Source: Pseudomonadota bacterium (GTDB taxonomy: Bacteria > Pseudomonadota > Alphaproteobacteria > Puniceispirillales > Marisalimonadaceae). Taken from it: a DNA stretch of 64,000 bases. Shown here in pieces: positions 44,552 to 53,459 of this stretch (position 1 is its first letter; every line of letters begins with the position of its first letter). Below the pieces are notes generated by a model. The model was not told the DNA's origin, made no database searches, and saw only the letters and a program-made list of their open reading frames with translations. The stretch is taken from NCBI GenBank assembly GCA_028382005.1, contig JAOESH010000002.1:92844-156843 (forward strand). The letters are read 5' to 3'. The translations under genes and the position numbers were made by a program.

Positions 44552-45391
44552 TTATACCTCTAAGCATTTATACATTGCATCAATTTCTGAAGGTTTCATA
44601 TTTGATTTATGATGCCAATTCTCATTATGTTCAGCAAATGGAAAGCCCTTACCCTTAACAGTATGACAGATTATAGCATTTGGTTTGAGTGATTTGTTAA
44701 GGCAACTGTTTAAAGCATTTTGTATACTTTTAGTATTGTGTCCATCAACTTCTGTAACGTTAAAGCCAAAGCTCGTGATTTTGTTGTTTAAAGGTTCAAG
44801 GTTAATAACATCTTGAGTTTGTCCATATGATTGAAATTTATTATAATCAATCATCCAGATTAGGTTATTTAATTTATTTTGAGAGGCAGATAGTGCTGCT
44901 TCCCAGATTGAGCCTTCATTTGATTCTCCATCTCCGGTGACAACTATTATTTTATGATTTTTTTTATTTATTTTAGCAGCAACCGCCATTCCCACACTAA
45001 CAGGTAACCCATGGCCTAATGCACCAGTTGAAAATTCTACCCCTGGTATTTTGGACTTTTCCGGATGACCTCCTAAAATACCATCATGATGGCAAAATTT
45101 ATCTAGGTCATTCAAAGATATAAATTTTTTATCAGCAAGAAGAGCGTACTGAGCTAAGCACCCATGTCCTTTACTAAGAATGAATCTATCTCTGTCACAC
45201 CATTCAGGTTCTTTTGAATTAAATGACAAAAAATCATCGTATAGTACTCGTAAAATTTCTATAAGAGACATCGATGATCCTAAATGTCCTCGCATACCAC
45301 CTTCAAAAGCTCTAATTACTAACTTCCTGAGGTGCATGGATCTTTTATCTAACTTAGGGCTTATGTAAGGATTAAGAAACTTATTTAACAT
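44552..45391 (-). CDS. Transketolase-like protein, N-terminal (TPP-diphosphate-binding) subunit
   Basis: 279 residues. GGMRGHLGSSMSLIEIL, SKGHGCLAQYALL, FSTGALGHGLPVSVGMA and the TPP/Mg motif GDGESNEGSIWEAALSA are complete, as is HTVKGKGFPFAE. The frame is open to 45427, but I place the start at the ATG 45391 (MLNKFLNPYISPK), as GGA lies upstream and the protein then begins like its relatives. The start overlaps the 3' end of the HAD-kinase fusion gene by 11 bases. It forms one enzyme with the next gene downstream. Confidence 0.87.
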   Translation of the reverse strand: MLNKFLNPYISPKLDKRSMHLRKLVIRAFEGGMRGHLGSSMSLIEILRVLYDDFLSFNSKEPEWCDRDRFILSKGHGCLAQYALLADKKFISLNDLDKFCHHDGILGGHPEKSKIPGVEFSTGALGHGLPVSVGMAVAAKINKKNHKIIVVTGDGESNEGSIWEAALSASQNKLNNLIWMIDYNKFQSYGQTQDVINLEPLNNKITSFGFNVTEVDGHNTKSIQNALNSCLNKSLKPNAIICHTVKGKGFPFAEHNENWHHKSNMKPSEIDAMYKCLEV

Positions 45392-46991
45392 AATTACATT
45401 CCATTTTATTGGATATGATATTATCATATATTTTCATTGATTTATCCATTTGAACTTTCAAGTGATTTTCATAATCAAATCTATTATTTTGATTAACTTC
45501 ATGTAAACGTATCATTTTTTCACCTAAAAAGTCATTTAAAATAATTAGAGCCCATCTAAGGCCATACAAAGAAAAAGAAGCATTTAATCTTTGTATTAAA
45601 AATTTGTCGTTATCAAAAATTTTTGTGATATGACTAGCAAAGGTAATCTTTTGTTTTTCACTTAGTTTCATTCCTGGGTGCCATAAAAAATCAGAAATTA
45701 ATTTAACTGGATCATCTACTCCAAAGTATTCAAAATCAATAAACTTTAACTCATTATTTTTATTTAAAATAGAGTTGTGAAAACCAAAGTCTGAAGGGCT
45801 AAAAGTAAGATATTTTTTGCTTAGATTTTTTTTAAAATTATTTTGGGGCCAAAGTTTGGATGCTCTGCTTGATAAAACTGAATTAAGCTCTAAAAGTTTC
45901 TCTAACAGTTCTTGTAGATTTTTATTTTCAACATTTTTTAATTTTACAAATCTCTTGTCAATCTGATTAAGTAATTCAACACCACTCAAACATGCTTCAG
46001 TAGCAAGTTCAAATTTTATATTATTTTCGCTGTATATTTTATATAAAGCTTCTATAAAAAACATTGCTTCATCTAAATTTTGGCTTGTTATTTTATTAAT
46101 TTTACGTCCATCGATATATTCTAAAATTGAAATATTTAGTTCTTGATCATTATAAATTATTTTTGGAACTTTATTTGTCTTATTAAGAAGATTTAAAGCT
46201 TTAATTTCATTTTTTAACCGTGGCTTATCAACTATTTGGGAGTTAGGGTATTCTTTCAATATTAGAAATTCTTTATTACTATTAGTGATTTTATGAACTT
46301 GGCTATTACCACCTGTTTTGACACTATTAATAGATATAATATCATTTCTTAAATTGAAATTATTACATATTTGTACCAAACTTTTTTTATTGTCCTTTTC
46401 AGGTATAATTAAATTAGAAATTTGATCCCAGTTTTTACAAATATAATCAGCTTTTGTTAATATTAAATTCTCGTTAAAGAGAATTTTTTTTGTTTTTATT
46501 GGAATTACATTATCAAAAATCTCACTCAGATCATCTATCATAAAATCCAGTGATAGTTCATTTATTTTATTTATTTTTGCTTTTCTATCATTACAAAAAA
46601 ACACATTTTCTTTTTTTAAAGAAATTTTATTTAAGTCAAAAAAATTATTTTTTTGAAGCCAAGATAGTGCTTGTAGCCTCAAATTAGTTTTTGTTTCGTC
46701 AAAGTGTCCATAAATAGTTTTGTGACTAATTATATAGATTTTATAATTAGAAAAACTAGCTTTTATAAGAAACTTCTTTAATCCAGGGAAACATGAGGCA
46801 TTCATCATTAAAGGCCCATATACAAGACCTTGAATGATTTGCCATTTATTTTTTTTTGTAGATAATTCTTTTTTTAACTGCTCTTTGTTACCAAACCAAT
46901 TAGAAGTAATGAATTTTTTATTTTTTGCTGCTTCAACAAAAATTTTGTTATAATTTACTATAGTGTTATCAAAATCGATACCAATACGCAT
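45381..46991 (-). CDS. HAD-like phosphatase fused to APH-type kinase
   Basis: 536 residues with two domains. Residues 1-185 are HAD-like: the DxD motif is RIGIDFDNTIVNYN, with IISHKT as motif II and FMIDDLSEIFDNV near the end as the acidic motif. Residues 225-500 look like an aminoglycoside-phosphotransferase/choline-kinase fold: LILKEYPN (Lys), ISILEYIDGRKIN, the catalytic SPSDFGFHNSILN and the metal site FIDFEYFGVDDP. SPSDFGFHN replaces the usual HGDxxxxN, with Asp and Asn conserved. It may phosphorylate a sugar and remove a phosphate elsewhere. It abuts the upstream epimerase gene (one base gap). Confidence 0.72.
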   Translation of the reverse strand: MRIGIDFDNTIVNYNKIFVEAAKNKKFITSNWFGNKEQLKKELSTKKNKWQIIQGLVYGPLMMNASCFPGLKKFLIKASFSNYKIYIISHKTIYGHFDETKTNLRLQALSWLQKNNFFDLNKISLKKENVFFCNDRKAKINKINELSLDFMIDDLSEIFDNVIPIKTKKILFNENLILTKADYICKNWDQISNLIIPEKDNKKSLVQICNNFNLRNDIISINSVKTGGNSQVHKITNSNKEFLILKEYPNSQIVDKPRLKNEIKALNLLNKTNKVPKIIYNDQELNISILEYIDGRKINKITSQNLDEAMFFIEALYKIYSENNIKFELATEACLSGVELLNQIDKRFVKLKNVENKNLQELLEKLLELNSVLSSRASKLWPQNNFKKNLSKKYLTFSPSDFGFHNSILNKNNELKFIDFEYFGVDDPVKLISDFLWHPGMKLSEKQKITFASHITKIFDNDKFLIQRLNASFSLYGLRWALIILNDFLGEKMIRLHEVNQNNRFDYENHLKVQMDKSMKIYDNIISNKMECNYVK

Positions 46992-46992
46992 T

Positions 46993-47982
46993 TTATAATA
47001 TTTTAATTGATTGCATTGTTTTTATATTAAAATACAGCTTGTTTGTGAGAGGATCTTGTAGTTTATTTTTTTCAAAAGCTGTTTTAAGACTCTCCACTGC
47101 ATCCTCAATAGAGAAAGTGGGTTTGAATTCTGTTGTTTCAAATATTTTTTGGGACGAAATGTGATATGAACGATTATCGTCAGTAGGAGTTGTAATTAAC
47201 GACACATCTAAACCTATTTTGTCTTTAACTATGTTAGCTAATTCTTCAACAGAATGATTTTCTCCTCCAACATTAAAAATTTGTTTATTAATTTTTTCAA
47301 TAGGCGATTTAATTATATTAATATAAGCGCTTGCCATGTCTTGAATATTTATATTAGGTCTTAGTTGCTTGCCTCCAAAAATAGTAATTTCTCTTTTATG
47401 AAATGCTAAGTTAGTCAAAATATTTACTACTACATCTAGCCTTTGCCTAGGAGAAAATCCACAGACGGTTGCAGGTCTTAAAGTTGTAGTTATAAAATCA
47501 TTACTTTCAAATTCAGATAATATACTTTCACACTCAGCTTTATATATTGAATAATCAGTTAGTGGCTCTAGTGTCATGTCTTCAGATACATTCTTCTCAT
47601 TTTTCACGCCATAAACGCTCGAAGACGATGCATATATAAAATGCTCAATTCCTGAGTTTATTGAAGTTTCTACTAAAGGTCTAAAAGCATCAAGATTTAT
47701 TGATTTACCAAGAGAAGGATTAAGTTCAAAGCTTGGGTCATTAGAAATACAGGCTAGATGAATAATTATATTATAACGATGTTCATTTAATGATTTCTTT
47801 ATCAGAGACAAGTCTCTTATATCACCTTTTATTTTCTTCAAGTTAGGATGTTCTTCAAGAACATTTGATCCATATATCATCAAATCATAGACGGTTACAT
47901 CATATCCTAAAGTTAATAATTTAGGCACTAAAATAGAGCCCACATAGCCAGCTCCCCCAGTTACAAATATTTTTTTACTCAA
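46993..47982 (-). CDS. NAD-dependent sugar epimerase/dehydratase (extended SDR)
   Basis: 329 residues. The NAD loop is VTGGAGYVGSILVPKLL. The active site is in YASSSSVYGVKNE and DYSIYKAECES (Tyr-x3-Lys). LRPATVCGFSPRQRLDVVVN takes the place of the usual RxxNVYGP block, marking a subfamily that I recognise only from glycan clusters. It lies one base upstream of the HAD-kinase fusion and eight bases downstream of the nucleotidyltransferase-kinase fusion. Epimerisation or reduction of the cluster's nucleotide sugar is likely. Confidence 0.78.
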   Translation of the reverse strand: MSKKIFVTGGAGYVGSILVPKLLTLGYDVTVYDLMIYGSNVLEEHPNLKKIKGDIRDLSLIKKSLNEHRYNIIIHLACISNDPSFELNPSLGKSINLDAFRPLVETSINSGIEHFIYASSSSVYGVKNEKNVSEDMTLEPLTDYSIYKAECESILSEFESNDFITTTLRPATVCGFSPRQRLDVVVNILTNLAFHKREITIFGGKQLRPNINIQDMASAYINIIKSPIEKINKQIFNVGGENHSVEELANIVKDKIGLDVSLITTPTDDNRSYHISSQKIFETTEFKPTFSIEDAVESLKTAFEKNKLQDPLTNKLYFNIKTMQSIKIL

Positions 47983-47989
47983 TTTTTCC

Positions 47990-49504
47990 TCATTTTAAAA
48001 TTGCTTCTTTTAATTGATCTTTGTTTATTGGATTATTTCCAATTGTTTGAACTGAAAGCGAAGCCATATAGGTAGCAATTGCTGAGGCTTGCATAAAATT
48101 AGAGCCAACAGCAAGGCAGACTGATAAAGCTGACAACAAGCTATCTCCAGCGCCTGCGACGTCTACTGGGTTAACAGTTAAAGCAGGGAAATGTTCTCTT
48201 TCTATAAATTGATCACTTTTTACGTCGTAAGATACGAATCCATCTAATCCTAATTTTAAAATCAATTTTTTACTTTTAGTTTTATTCAATATTTGTTGAG
48301 CAATACGTTCAATACTGTCGTCATTATTTCCTAATGCAATCCTTGCCTCTCTCTCATTTGGGCACAATAATTCAAAATCCTCAAACTTAAGTATGTTCCC
48401 GTATTGGCTGCTACATTGTAAATCTGCAAAAACTGGTATTTTATAACGTTTAGATATTTTGCTAATTGCTTCAATTATATTAGGCGTTATCATCCCATAA
48501 ACAAAATCACTAATTAAAATGCCGTTGAATTTAGAAGCTATATTAGTAATTTGTTTAATTAATTTTTGTTCTATACTTTTAGGAATACTATGGTCTTTTA
48601 ATCTACTAACTCTAAATATTTTTTGGTTGTTGACCATATATCTTGTTTTAAATGTTGTTGGTCTAGTTTTGTCTATTAGAATAATATTTTCAATATTTAA
48701 TTTGTCTAGGAAGTTACAAGCAATTTTCCCCTTATCGTCATCTCCTATAATAGAAATATATTTACAATTTGCTCCTAAACTTTTTATATGACTTGCTACA
48801 ACAGCTGCGCCGCCAATATAATTTTTAGAACCAAGCTCTCTAAAAACTACTAGCGGTGCTTCTGCGCTCATACCCAAAGCATCGCATGAAATATATTCAT
48901 CTATGATAGTGTCTCCTATGACTAACAAGTTAGCATTATTAAATTTATCAACAATGTTTATAAGTGTTTCTTTTTTAATATTTTGTCTTTTTAAAACATC
49001 AGAGAGATTTTTCTTTTTTTGTTCTTTAATTTTCTCCTCTTTTTTGGGAAGTAAATCTATATTTGCATATGTTATATCTCCTGCATGAAAAACAACGGTA
49101 CCTCCTAAATTTTTAAATCCTTCTACCGCTTGACTAATATTTTTAGAGTTTGAATTTTCATGTTCCTTGCCGAGCACAAGGAAATCTGCTTTTAATAACT
49201 TTATTGTCTCAATCAAGTTGTTATTATAACATATTATACCATCAATTTTTTCAATTTCTTCTAACGCCTCGGCCCTTTGTTTTTCTGAAAAATAATGTTC
49301 TCTTATGTTTTGGTCTATTTCCATATCGCCTTGCAAGATTATATATAATTTATCTCCAAAATTTCGAGCATAATCAAAATATCTGAAATGACCAGGATGC
49401 AGAACATTGAAATGACCGTAACATAAAACGATTTTGGCGTTTTCAGAATTGAAGTCAATTTTCAAGTCTTCAAGAAAAAAAATTTTTTTAGTTTTATTTT
49501 TCAT
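47990..49504 (-). CDS. Cytidylyltransferase-PfkB kinase fusion (HldE-like with domains reversed)
   Basis: 504 residues. Residues 20-150 are a nucleotidyltransferase of the RfaE/GCT type, with LCYGHFNVLHPGHFRYFDYA (HxGH at 36-39). After a Lys/Glu-rich linker at about 150-175, residues 190-504 are a PfkB/ribokinase domain: LVIGDTIIDEYI, GGAAVVASHIKSLGA, and the catalytic VDVAGAGDSLLSALS near the end. HldE has the kinase first and the nucleotidyltransferase last; here the order is reversed. It could phosphorylate and then activate one sugar. Its start precedes the epimerase 46993-47982 by eight bases in the same transcript. Confidence 0.82.
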   Translation of the reverse strand: MKNKTKKIFFLEDLKIDFNSENAKIVLCYGHFNVLHPGHFRYFDYARNFGDKLYIILQGDMEIDQNIREHYFSEKQRAEALEEIEKIDGIICYNNNLIETIKLLKADFLVLGKEHENSNSKNISQAVEGFKNLGGTVVFHAGDITYANIDLLPKKEEKIKEQKKKNLSDVLKRQNIKKETLINIVDKFNNANLLVIGDTIIDEYISCDALGMSAEAPLVVFRELGSKNYIGGAAVVASHIKSLGANCKYISIIGDDDKGKIACNFLDKLNIENIILIDKTRPTTFKTRYMVNNQKIFRVSRLKDHSIPKSIEQKLIKQITNIASKFNGILISDFVYGMITPNIIEAISKISKRYKIPVFADLQCSSQYGNILKFEDFELLCPNEREARIALGNNDDSIERIAQQILNKTKSKKLILKLGLDGFVSYDVKSDQFIEREHFPALTVNPVDVAGAGDSLLSALSVCLAVGSNFMQASAIATYMASLSVQTIGNNPINKDQLKEAILK

Positions 49505-49519
49505 TTTATTATCCCAAAA

Positions 49520-50503
49520 TTATTTTTCACTTAAATAGTGAAACCAGTCTTTGGTTGCTTGTGATATTGTCTCTGGAGTCCAAATAGGTGCGTTTCCCCA
49601 ATATTCTATATTATCTAACAATACTTTAATTCCTTCTTCTATGGAAACCTTTGGTTGCCAATTTAGTTCTGATTTGATTTTGCTTATATCAGCAAAAGTA
49701 ACATCTGGTTCGGCAGGTCTTTTAGGGATATTGACCGTTTTGGCATTTAATAATTTAGTTATATAGTTTATTGATATTGATTTTCCACTTCCCACATTAA
49801 AAATTTTATTTTTTATGTTTGATTTTGCTGAAACATAAATAGCATCAACGACATCTGAAACAAACGTAAAGTCTCTGGTTTGCGTTCCGTCACCCACAAC
49901 TGTTAAAGGTTGATCGGCTAATTTTTGAGCTAAAAATACTCCAAAAACAGCTCCATATGTGCCTGATGTTCTTGATCTTGGGCCATAAACATTAAAAAAG
50001 CGTAATGAAATAGCTGGTATATTGTATACATGAGACCAGTGCATTACTAGTTCTTCACCCATTCTCTTTGTTAAAGCGTAGGGGTATTGTGGATTAATAG
50101 TAGCTTCTTCGGGGGTTGGATAAACTGAAGGTATACCATAGCATGAGGAAGAGGCGGAATAAATGAGTTTGGACACATTATTAGCCGAACAAGCTTTTAA
50201 TAAGTTAATAGTACCAGATACATTAGCATTAAAATATTTTTGTGGGTCTTGAATGCTTGGAACTATGTCAGCTAGTGCAGCTAAGTGAAAAACCCAGTCT
50301 ACGTTTTCTAACATTTTATTAAGTTTATCTTCATTATTTAAATCACACTCAATTAGTTTAATTTTTTTTATTAAGTGATCTAAATTTTCTGACCTTCCGG
50401 TACTAAAGTTATCTAAAACAGTTACTTTATGGCCTAAGGAAATAAGATGTTCTACTAAGTGACTTCCAATAAAGCCCGCACCTCCTGTTACGATTGTATT
50501 CAT
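49520..50503 (-). CDS. UDP-sugar 4-epimerase-like SDR
   Basis: 327 residues. The NAD loop is VTGGAGFIGSHLVEHL, then TVLDNFSTGRSENL. The active site is in YSASSSCYGIPS (Cys where Val is common) and YPYALTKRMGEE. SLRFFNVYGPRSRTSGTYG and GDGTQTRDFTFVSDV complete the extended-SDR pattern of the WbpP/GalE and heptose-epimerase groups. It heads the minus-strand run of the transketolase cluster, with its start facing the divergent pseB across 138 bases. Confidence 0.82.
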   Translation of the reverse strand: MNTIVTGGAGFIGSHLVEHLISLGHKVTVLDNFSTGRSENLDHLIKKIKLIECDLNNEDKLNKMLENVDWVFHLAALADIVPSIQDPQKYFNANVSGTINLLKACSANNVSKLIYSASSSCYGIPSVYPTPEEATINPQYPYALTKRMGEELVMHWSHVYNIPAISLRFFNVYGPRSRTSGTYGAVFGVFLAQKLADQPLTVVGDGTQTRDFTFVSDVVDAIYVSAKSNIKNKIFNVGSGKSISINYITKLLNAKTVNIPKRPAEPDVTFADISKIKSELNWQPKVSIEEGIKVLLDNIEYWGNAPIWTPETISQATKDWFHYLSEK

Positions 50504-50641
50504 TTTATGTAATCCAAAAATTATAAAACTCTAATTAGCATAAACTTTATAAACTTTTAAATTAATTTTTAATAATTATATATTTATTTTTGTGTTATAT
50601 CTAAAAATAAATTGTAGTAGTTAAAAGGTCTCAGAAGATTT

Positions 50642-51649
50642 ATGAATGATAGTAAAGTTTATGATTTAAACAACAAATCTATTATGGTTACTGGAGGAAC
50701 TGGTTCCTTTGGTAAGGCATTTGTTCAAAAAACATTAGAGAATTTTTCTAATGTAAAAATTATTATTTATTCTCGTGATGAAATGAAGCAATGGGACATG
50801 GCCATCAAATATCAGAATAATCATAGAATTAAATTTGTCATAGGTGATATTAGAGATAAAGACAGTTTGTTTAGAGCTTTAGATGGGGTTGATTTAGTAG
50901 TTCATGCTGCTGCTACAAAAATTGTTCCAATTGCAGAATATAATCCTTTTGAGTGCGTTAAAACTAATATTGAAGGCGCTATGAACTTAATTAATGCTTG
51001 TATAGATAAAAAAATTGATAGAGTTGTTGCATTATCTACTGATAAAGCGAGTAATCCAATAAATTTATACGGTGCAACAAAACTAGCCGCAGACAAATTA
51101 TTTTTAGCAGCTAATTCTAACGACGGTTCTCATAAAACAAAATTTTCTGTAGTTAGATATGGTAATGTTATGAATTCAAGAGGTTCAGTAATTCCTTATT
51201 TCTTGAGTTTAAAAAGCACAGGAATTTTGCCAATTACAGACGAAAGAATGACAAGATTTATGATTAATCTTGACCAAGCAATTGAGCTTGTTTGGAAATC
51301 TATTTTTGAGATGTTTGGTGGAGAAATTTTTATAAAAAAAATACCATCTATGAATATAATTGAAATTGCAAAAGCTATAGATCCATTAGCAAAAATTAAA
51401 ATTGTAGGAATTCGTCCAGGAGAAAAAATACATGAACAAATGATAGGTGTTGAGGATGCACCATATACAATTGAGTATGATGATTATTTTAAAATATTGC
51501 CAGCACTACATGATTGGTCAAAAGATAAAAAAAGAATAGGGTCTGGAAAAAAAGTTCCTGATGGGTTTGTGTATGAATCTTTATCTAATGAAAACTATAT
51601 GACTTCTGAATTTTTAAAAAAATGGATTGATAAAAATATTAAAGATTAA
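50642..51649 (+). CDS. pseB: UDP-GlcNAc 4,6-dehydratase (inverting), PseB-like
   Basis: 335 residues. The NADP loop is TGGTGSFGKAFVQK, followed by YSRDEMKQWDMA. AAATKIVPIAEYNPFEC, the active-site STDKASNPINLYGATKLAAD (Tyr-x3-Lys) and RPGEKIHEQMI are all typical of PseB, which makes UDP-4-keto-L-iduronyl-type 6-deoxy sugar for pseudaminate. The related CapE/FnlA group feeds L-FucNAc. The next gene is RmlD-like, as in the CapE-CapF/FnlA-FnlB arrangement. PseC, PseH, PseG, PseI and PseF are not found here, so L-FucNAc-type products are as likely as pseudaminate. Confidence 0.85.
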   Translation: MNDSKVYDLNNKSIMVTGGTGSFGKAFVQKTLENFSNVKIIIYSRDEMKQWDMAIKYQNNHRIKFVIGDIRDKDSLFRALDGVDLVVHAAATKIVPIAEYNPFECVKTNIEGAMNLINACIDKKIDRVVALSTDKASNPINLYGATKLAADKLFLAANSNDGSHKTKFSVVRYGNVMNSRGSVIPYFLSLKSTGILPITDERMTRFMINLDQAIELVWKSIFEMFGGEIFIKKIPSMNIIEIAKAIDPLAKIKIVGIRPGEKIHEQMIGVEDAPYTIEYDDYFKILPALHDWSKDKKRIGSGKKVPDGFVYESLSNENYMTSEFLKKWIDKNIKD

Positions 51650-51655
51650 TAAATA

Positions 51656-52555
51656 ATGAAAAAAATACTTATTACAGGTGGCTCAGGTTTATTAGGTGTT
51701 AATCTAGCTATTAGATTACGTAAAAAATTTAAAGTGTTTATTCTAACAAATAAAAAAACTATTAATATTCCATCAACTATTAGCATTGACGGAAAAGCTT
51801 ATCTGAATGAGCAAAAAGATTATTTGAAACCAGATATAGTAATTAACACAGTTGCTTTAACAAATATTGAATTATGTGAAGACAATCCATACTTGGCTAT
51901 AGAAGCAAACCTAAAATATTTAGAACTTTTAGTTGTTTTATGCAAAAAAAATAATTCAAAGCTAGTTCATATATCTACAGATCATTTATTTGACGGTCTA
52001 AATTCTTTTTCCAGTGAAGATAGTTACGTAAACCCGGTAAACCAATATGCAAAAACAAAATTAGAAGCTGAAAACTATGTTCAAAATGAAATTTCAAATG
52101 CATTAATTATAAGAACTAATTTTTTTGGTTGGGGGCCAAGCTATCGAAATTCATTTAGCGATATAATTATAAATACGTTAAAGCAAAAAAAAGAAATTTT
52201 TTTATTTGAAGACGCTTTCTTCTCTCCTGTTTCAACAAGAAGACTTAGTGAAATAATAGTGAAGTTATTTGAACACGATACACATGGTATTTTTAATGTA
52301 AGTTCGAATGATCGTATTTCAAAATTACATTTTGGACTAATAATGTGTGATTATTTCCAATTAGATAATAGTCTGGTTTCTTCTTCAAGCCTTGAACATC
52401 AAAAACATTTGACAAAAAGGCCAAAGGACACAAGTTTGAGTAATGAAAAAGTATCTAATTTTTTAATGTTTGATTGTGGATCTGTTGCAAATAATATTAA
52501 TGATTTAAATTATGATATAAAAGATGGTATAAGAAACGAAATATTAAAACTATAA
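51656..52555 (+). CDS. RmlD-like sugar-nucleotide reductase
   Basis: 299 residues of an SDR in the RmlD/dTDP-4-dehydrorhamnose-reductase-like superfamily. The cofactor loop is LITGGSGLLGVNLAIRL. VINTVALTNIELCEDNPYLA and the active-site HISTDHLFDGLNSF and NQYAKTKLEAENYV follow. It would reduce a 4-keto sugar nucleotide, probably the PseB product, since pseB ends six bases upstream. It is not necessarily the rhamnose enzyme; RmlA, B and C are absent. The kdsA gene begins 20 bases downstream. Confidence 0.78.
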   Translation: MKKILITGGSGLLGVNLAIRLRKKFKVFILTNKKTINIPSTISIDGKAYLNEQKDYLKPDIVINTVALTNIELCEDNPYLAIEANLKYLELLVVLCKKNNSKLVHISTDHLFDGLNSFSSEDSYVNPVNQYAKTKLEAENYVQNEISNALIIRTNFFGWGPSYRNSFSDIIINTLKQKKEIFLFEDAFFSPVSTRRLSEIIVKLFEHDTHGIFNVSSNDRISKLHFGLIMCDYFQLDNSLVSSSSLEHQKHLTKRPKDTSLSNEKVSNFLMFDCGSVANNINDLNYDIKDGIRNEILKL

Positions 52556-52574
52556 TTTAAATAAAGGGTAATAA

Positions 52575-53459
52575 ATGCCTGCAACTAGCAAAAAAATTTC
52601 GATTGGTTATGATAAGGTTAAACCAATTATGATTGGAAAAGGTCTTCCATTAGTATTCATTGGTGGACCTTGTGCTATAGAATCTTATGATCATTCTATG
52701 TATATGGCTGAGAATATACAAAAAATATGTGTAGAACTTAATATTGATTGGGTATTTAAGTCTTGTTATGATAAAGATTGTAGGTCATCCCCAGATAGCT
52801 ATCACGGTATTGGTTTACAAGAAGGTATGAAGATTCTTTCAGAAATAAGAAATAATTTTGGGGTTCCAGTTGTTTCTGATTTTTCTGATGTTAATGACGG
52901 TAATTCTGTAGGAGAAGTATGTGATTTAGTTCAAATTCCAGCTTATTTATGTAGGCAAACTAGTATTTTAAAAACTGCTGCTAAAACTGGACGTCCTGTT
53001 CATTTAAAAAAAGGACAATTTATGAGTCCTTGGAATATGAAAAATTCTGTAAAAAAATTAGAAATTAATGGATGTGAACAAATCCTTTTAACTGAAAGAG
53101 GAACATTTTACGGTTATAATATGCTTGTAAATGATTTAACCTCATTGCCAATAATGAGCAAAACAGGGTATCCAGTTTGCTATGACGCAACACATTCAAT
53201 ACAATTACCAACTTCTATGGGATCAATTTCAGGTGGCCAAAGAGAGTTTATACCTGGTTTAGTAAGGTCGGCTGTTGCGATTGGTATTAACGCGTTATTT
53301 ATGGAAGTGCACGATAATCCAGTGAAAGCTTTATCTGACTCTAATACTGTTTTAGATCTTAAATATTTAAAACAAATCTTAAATCAAGCTATTCAAATGC
53401 ATAACACTTATTTAGATATAATTACAAAATATGGTGAAGATAATGTCCATAAGAAATAA
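52575..53459 (+). CDS. kdsA: 3-deoxy-8-phosphooctulonate (Kdo-8-P) synthase
   Basis: 294 residues. It condenses arabinose-5-P with PEP to give Kdo-8-P for LPS or capsule. GGPCAIESYDHSMYMAE, WVFKSCYDKDCRSS, PVVSDFSD, QIPAYLCRQTSILKTAAKTG, KKGQFMSPWNMKNSV, TERGTFYGYNMLVND and FDATHS-like YDATHSIQLPTSMGSISGGQ are all KdsA blocks. It starts at an ATG with AAAGGG upstream. A second gene of the route, a KdsB-like cytidylyltransferase, is at 56775. It overlaps the orphan CBS gene at its 3' end. Confidence 0.9.
   Translation: MPATSKKISIGYDKVKPIMIGKGLPLVFIGGPCAIESYDHSMYMAENIQKICVELNIDWVFKSCYDKDCRSSPDSYHGIGLQEGMKILSEIRNNFGVPVVSDFSDVNDGNSVGEVCDLVQIPAYLCRQTSILKTAAKTGRPVHLKKGQFMSPWNMKNSVKKLEINGCEQILLTERGTFYGYNMLVNDLTSLPIMSKTGYPVCYDATHSIQLPTSMGSISGGQREFIPGLVRSAVAIGINALFMEVHDNPVKALSDSNTVLDLKYLKQILNQAIQMHNTYLDIITKYGEDNVHKK

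Noticed and set aside
50642..53459. Complete pseudaminate pathway
   Set aside because: Only PseB is recognised; PseC, H, G, I and F are missing, and the neighbour is RmlD-like.
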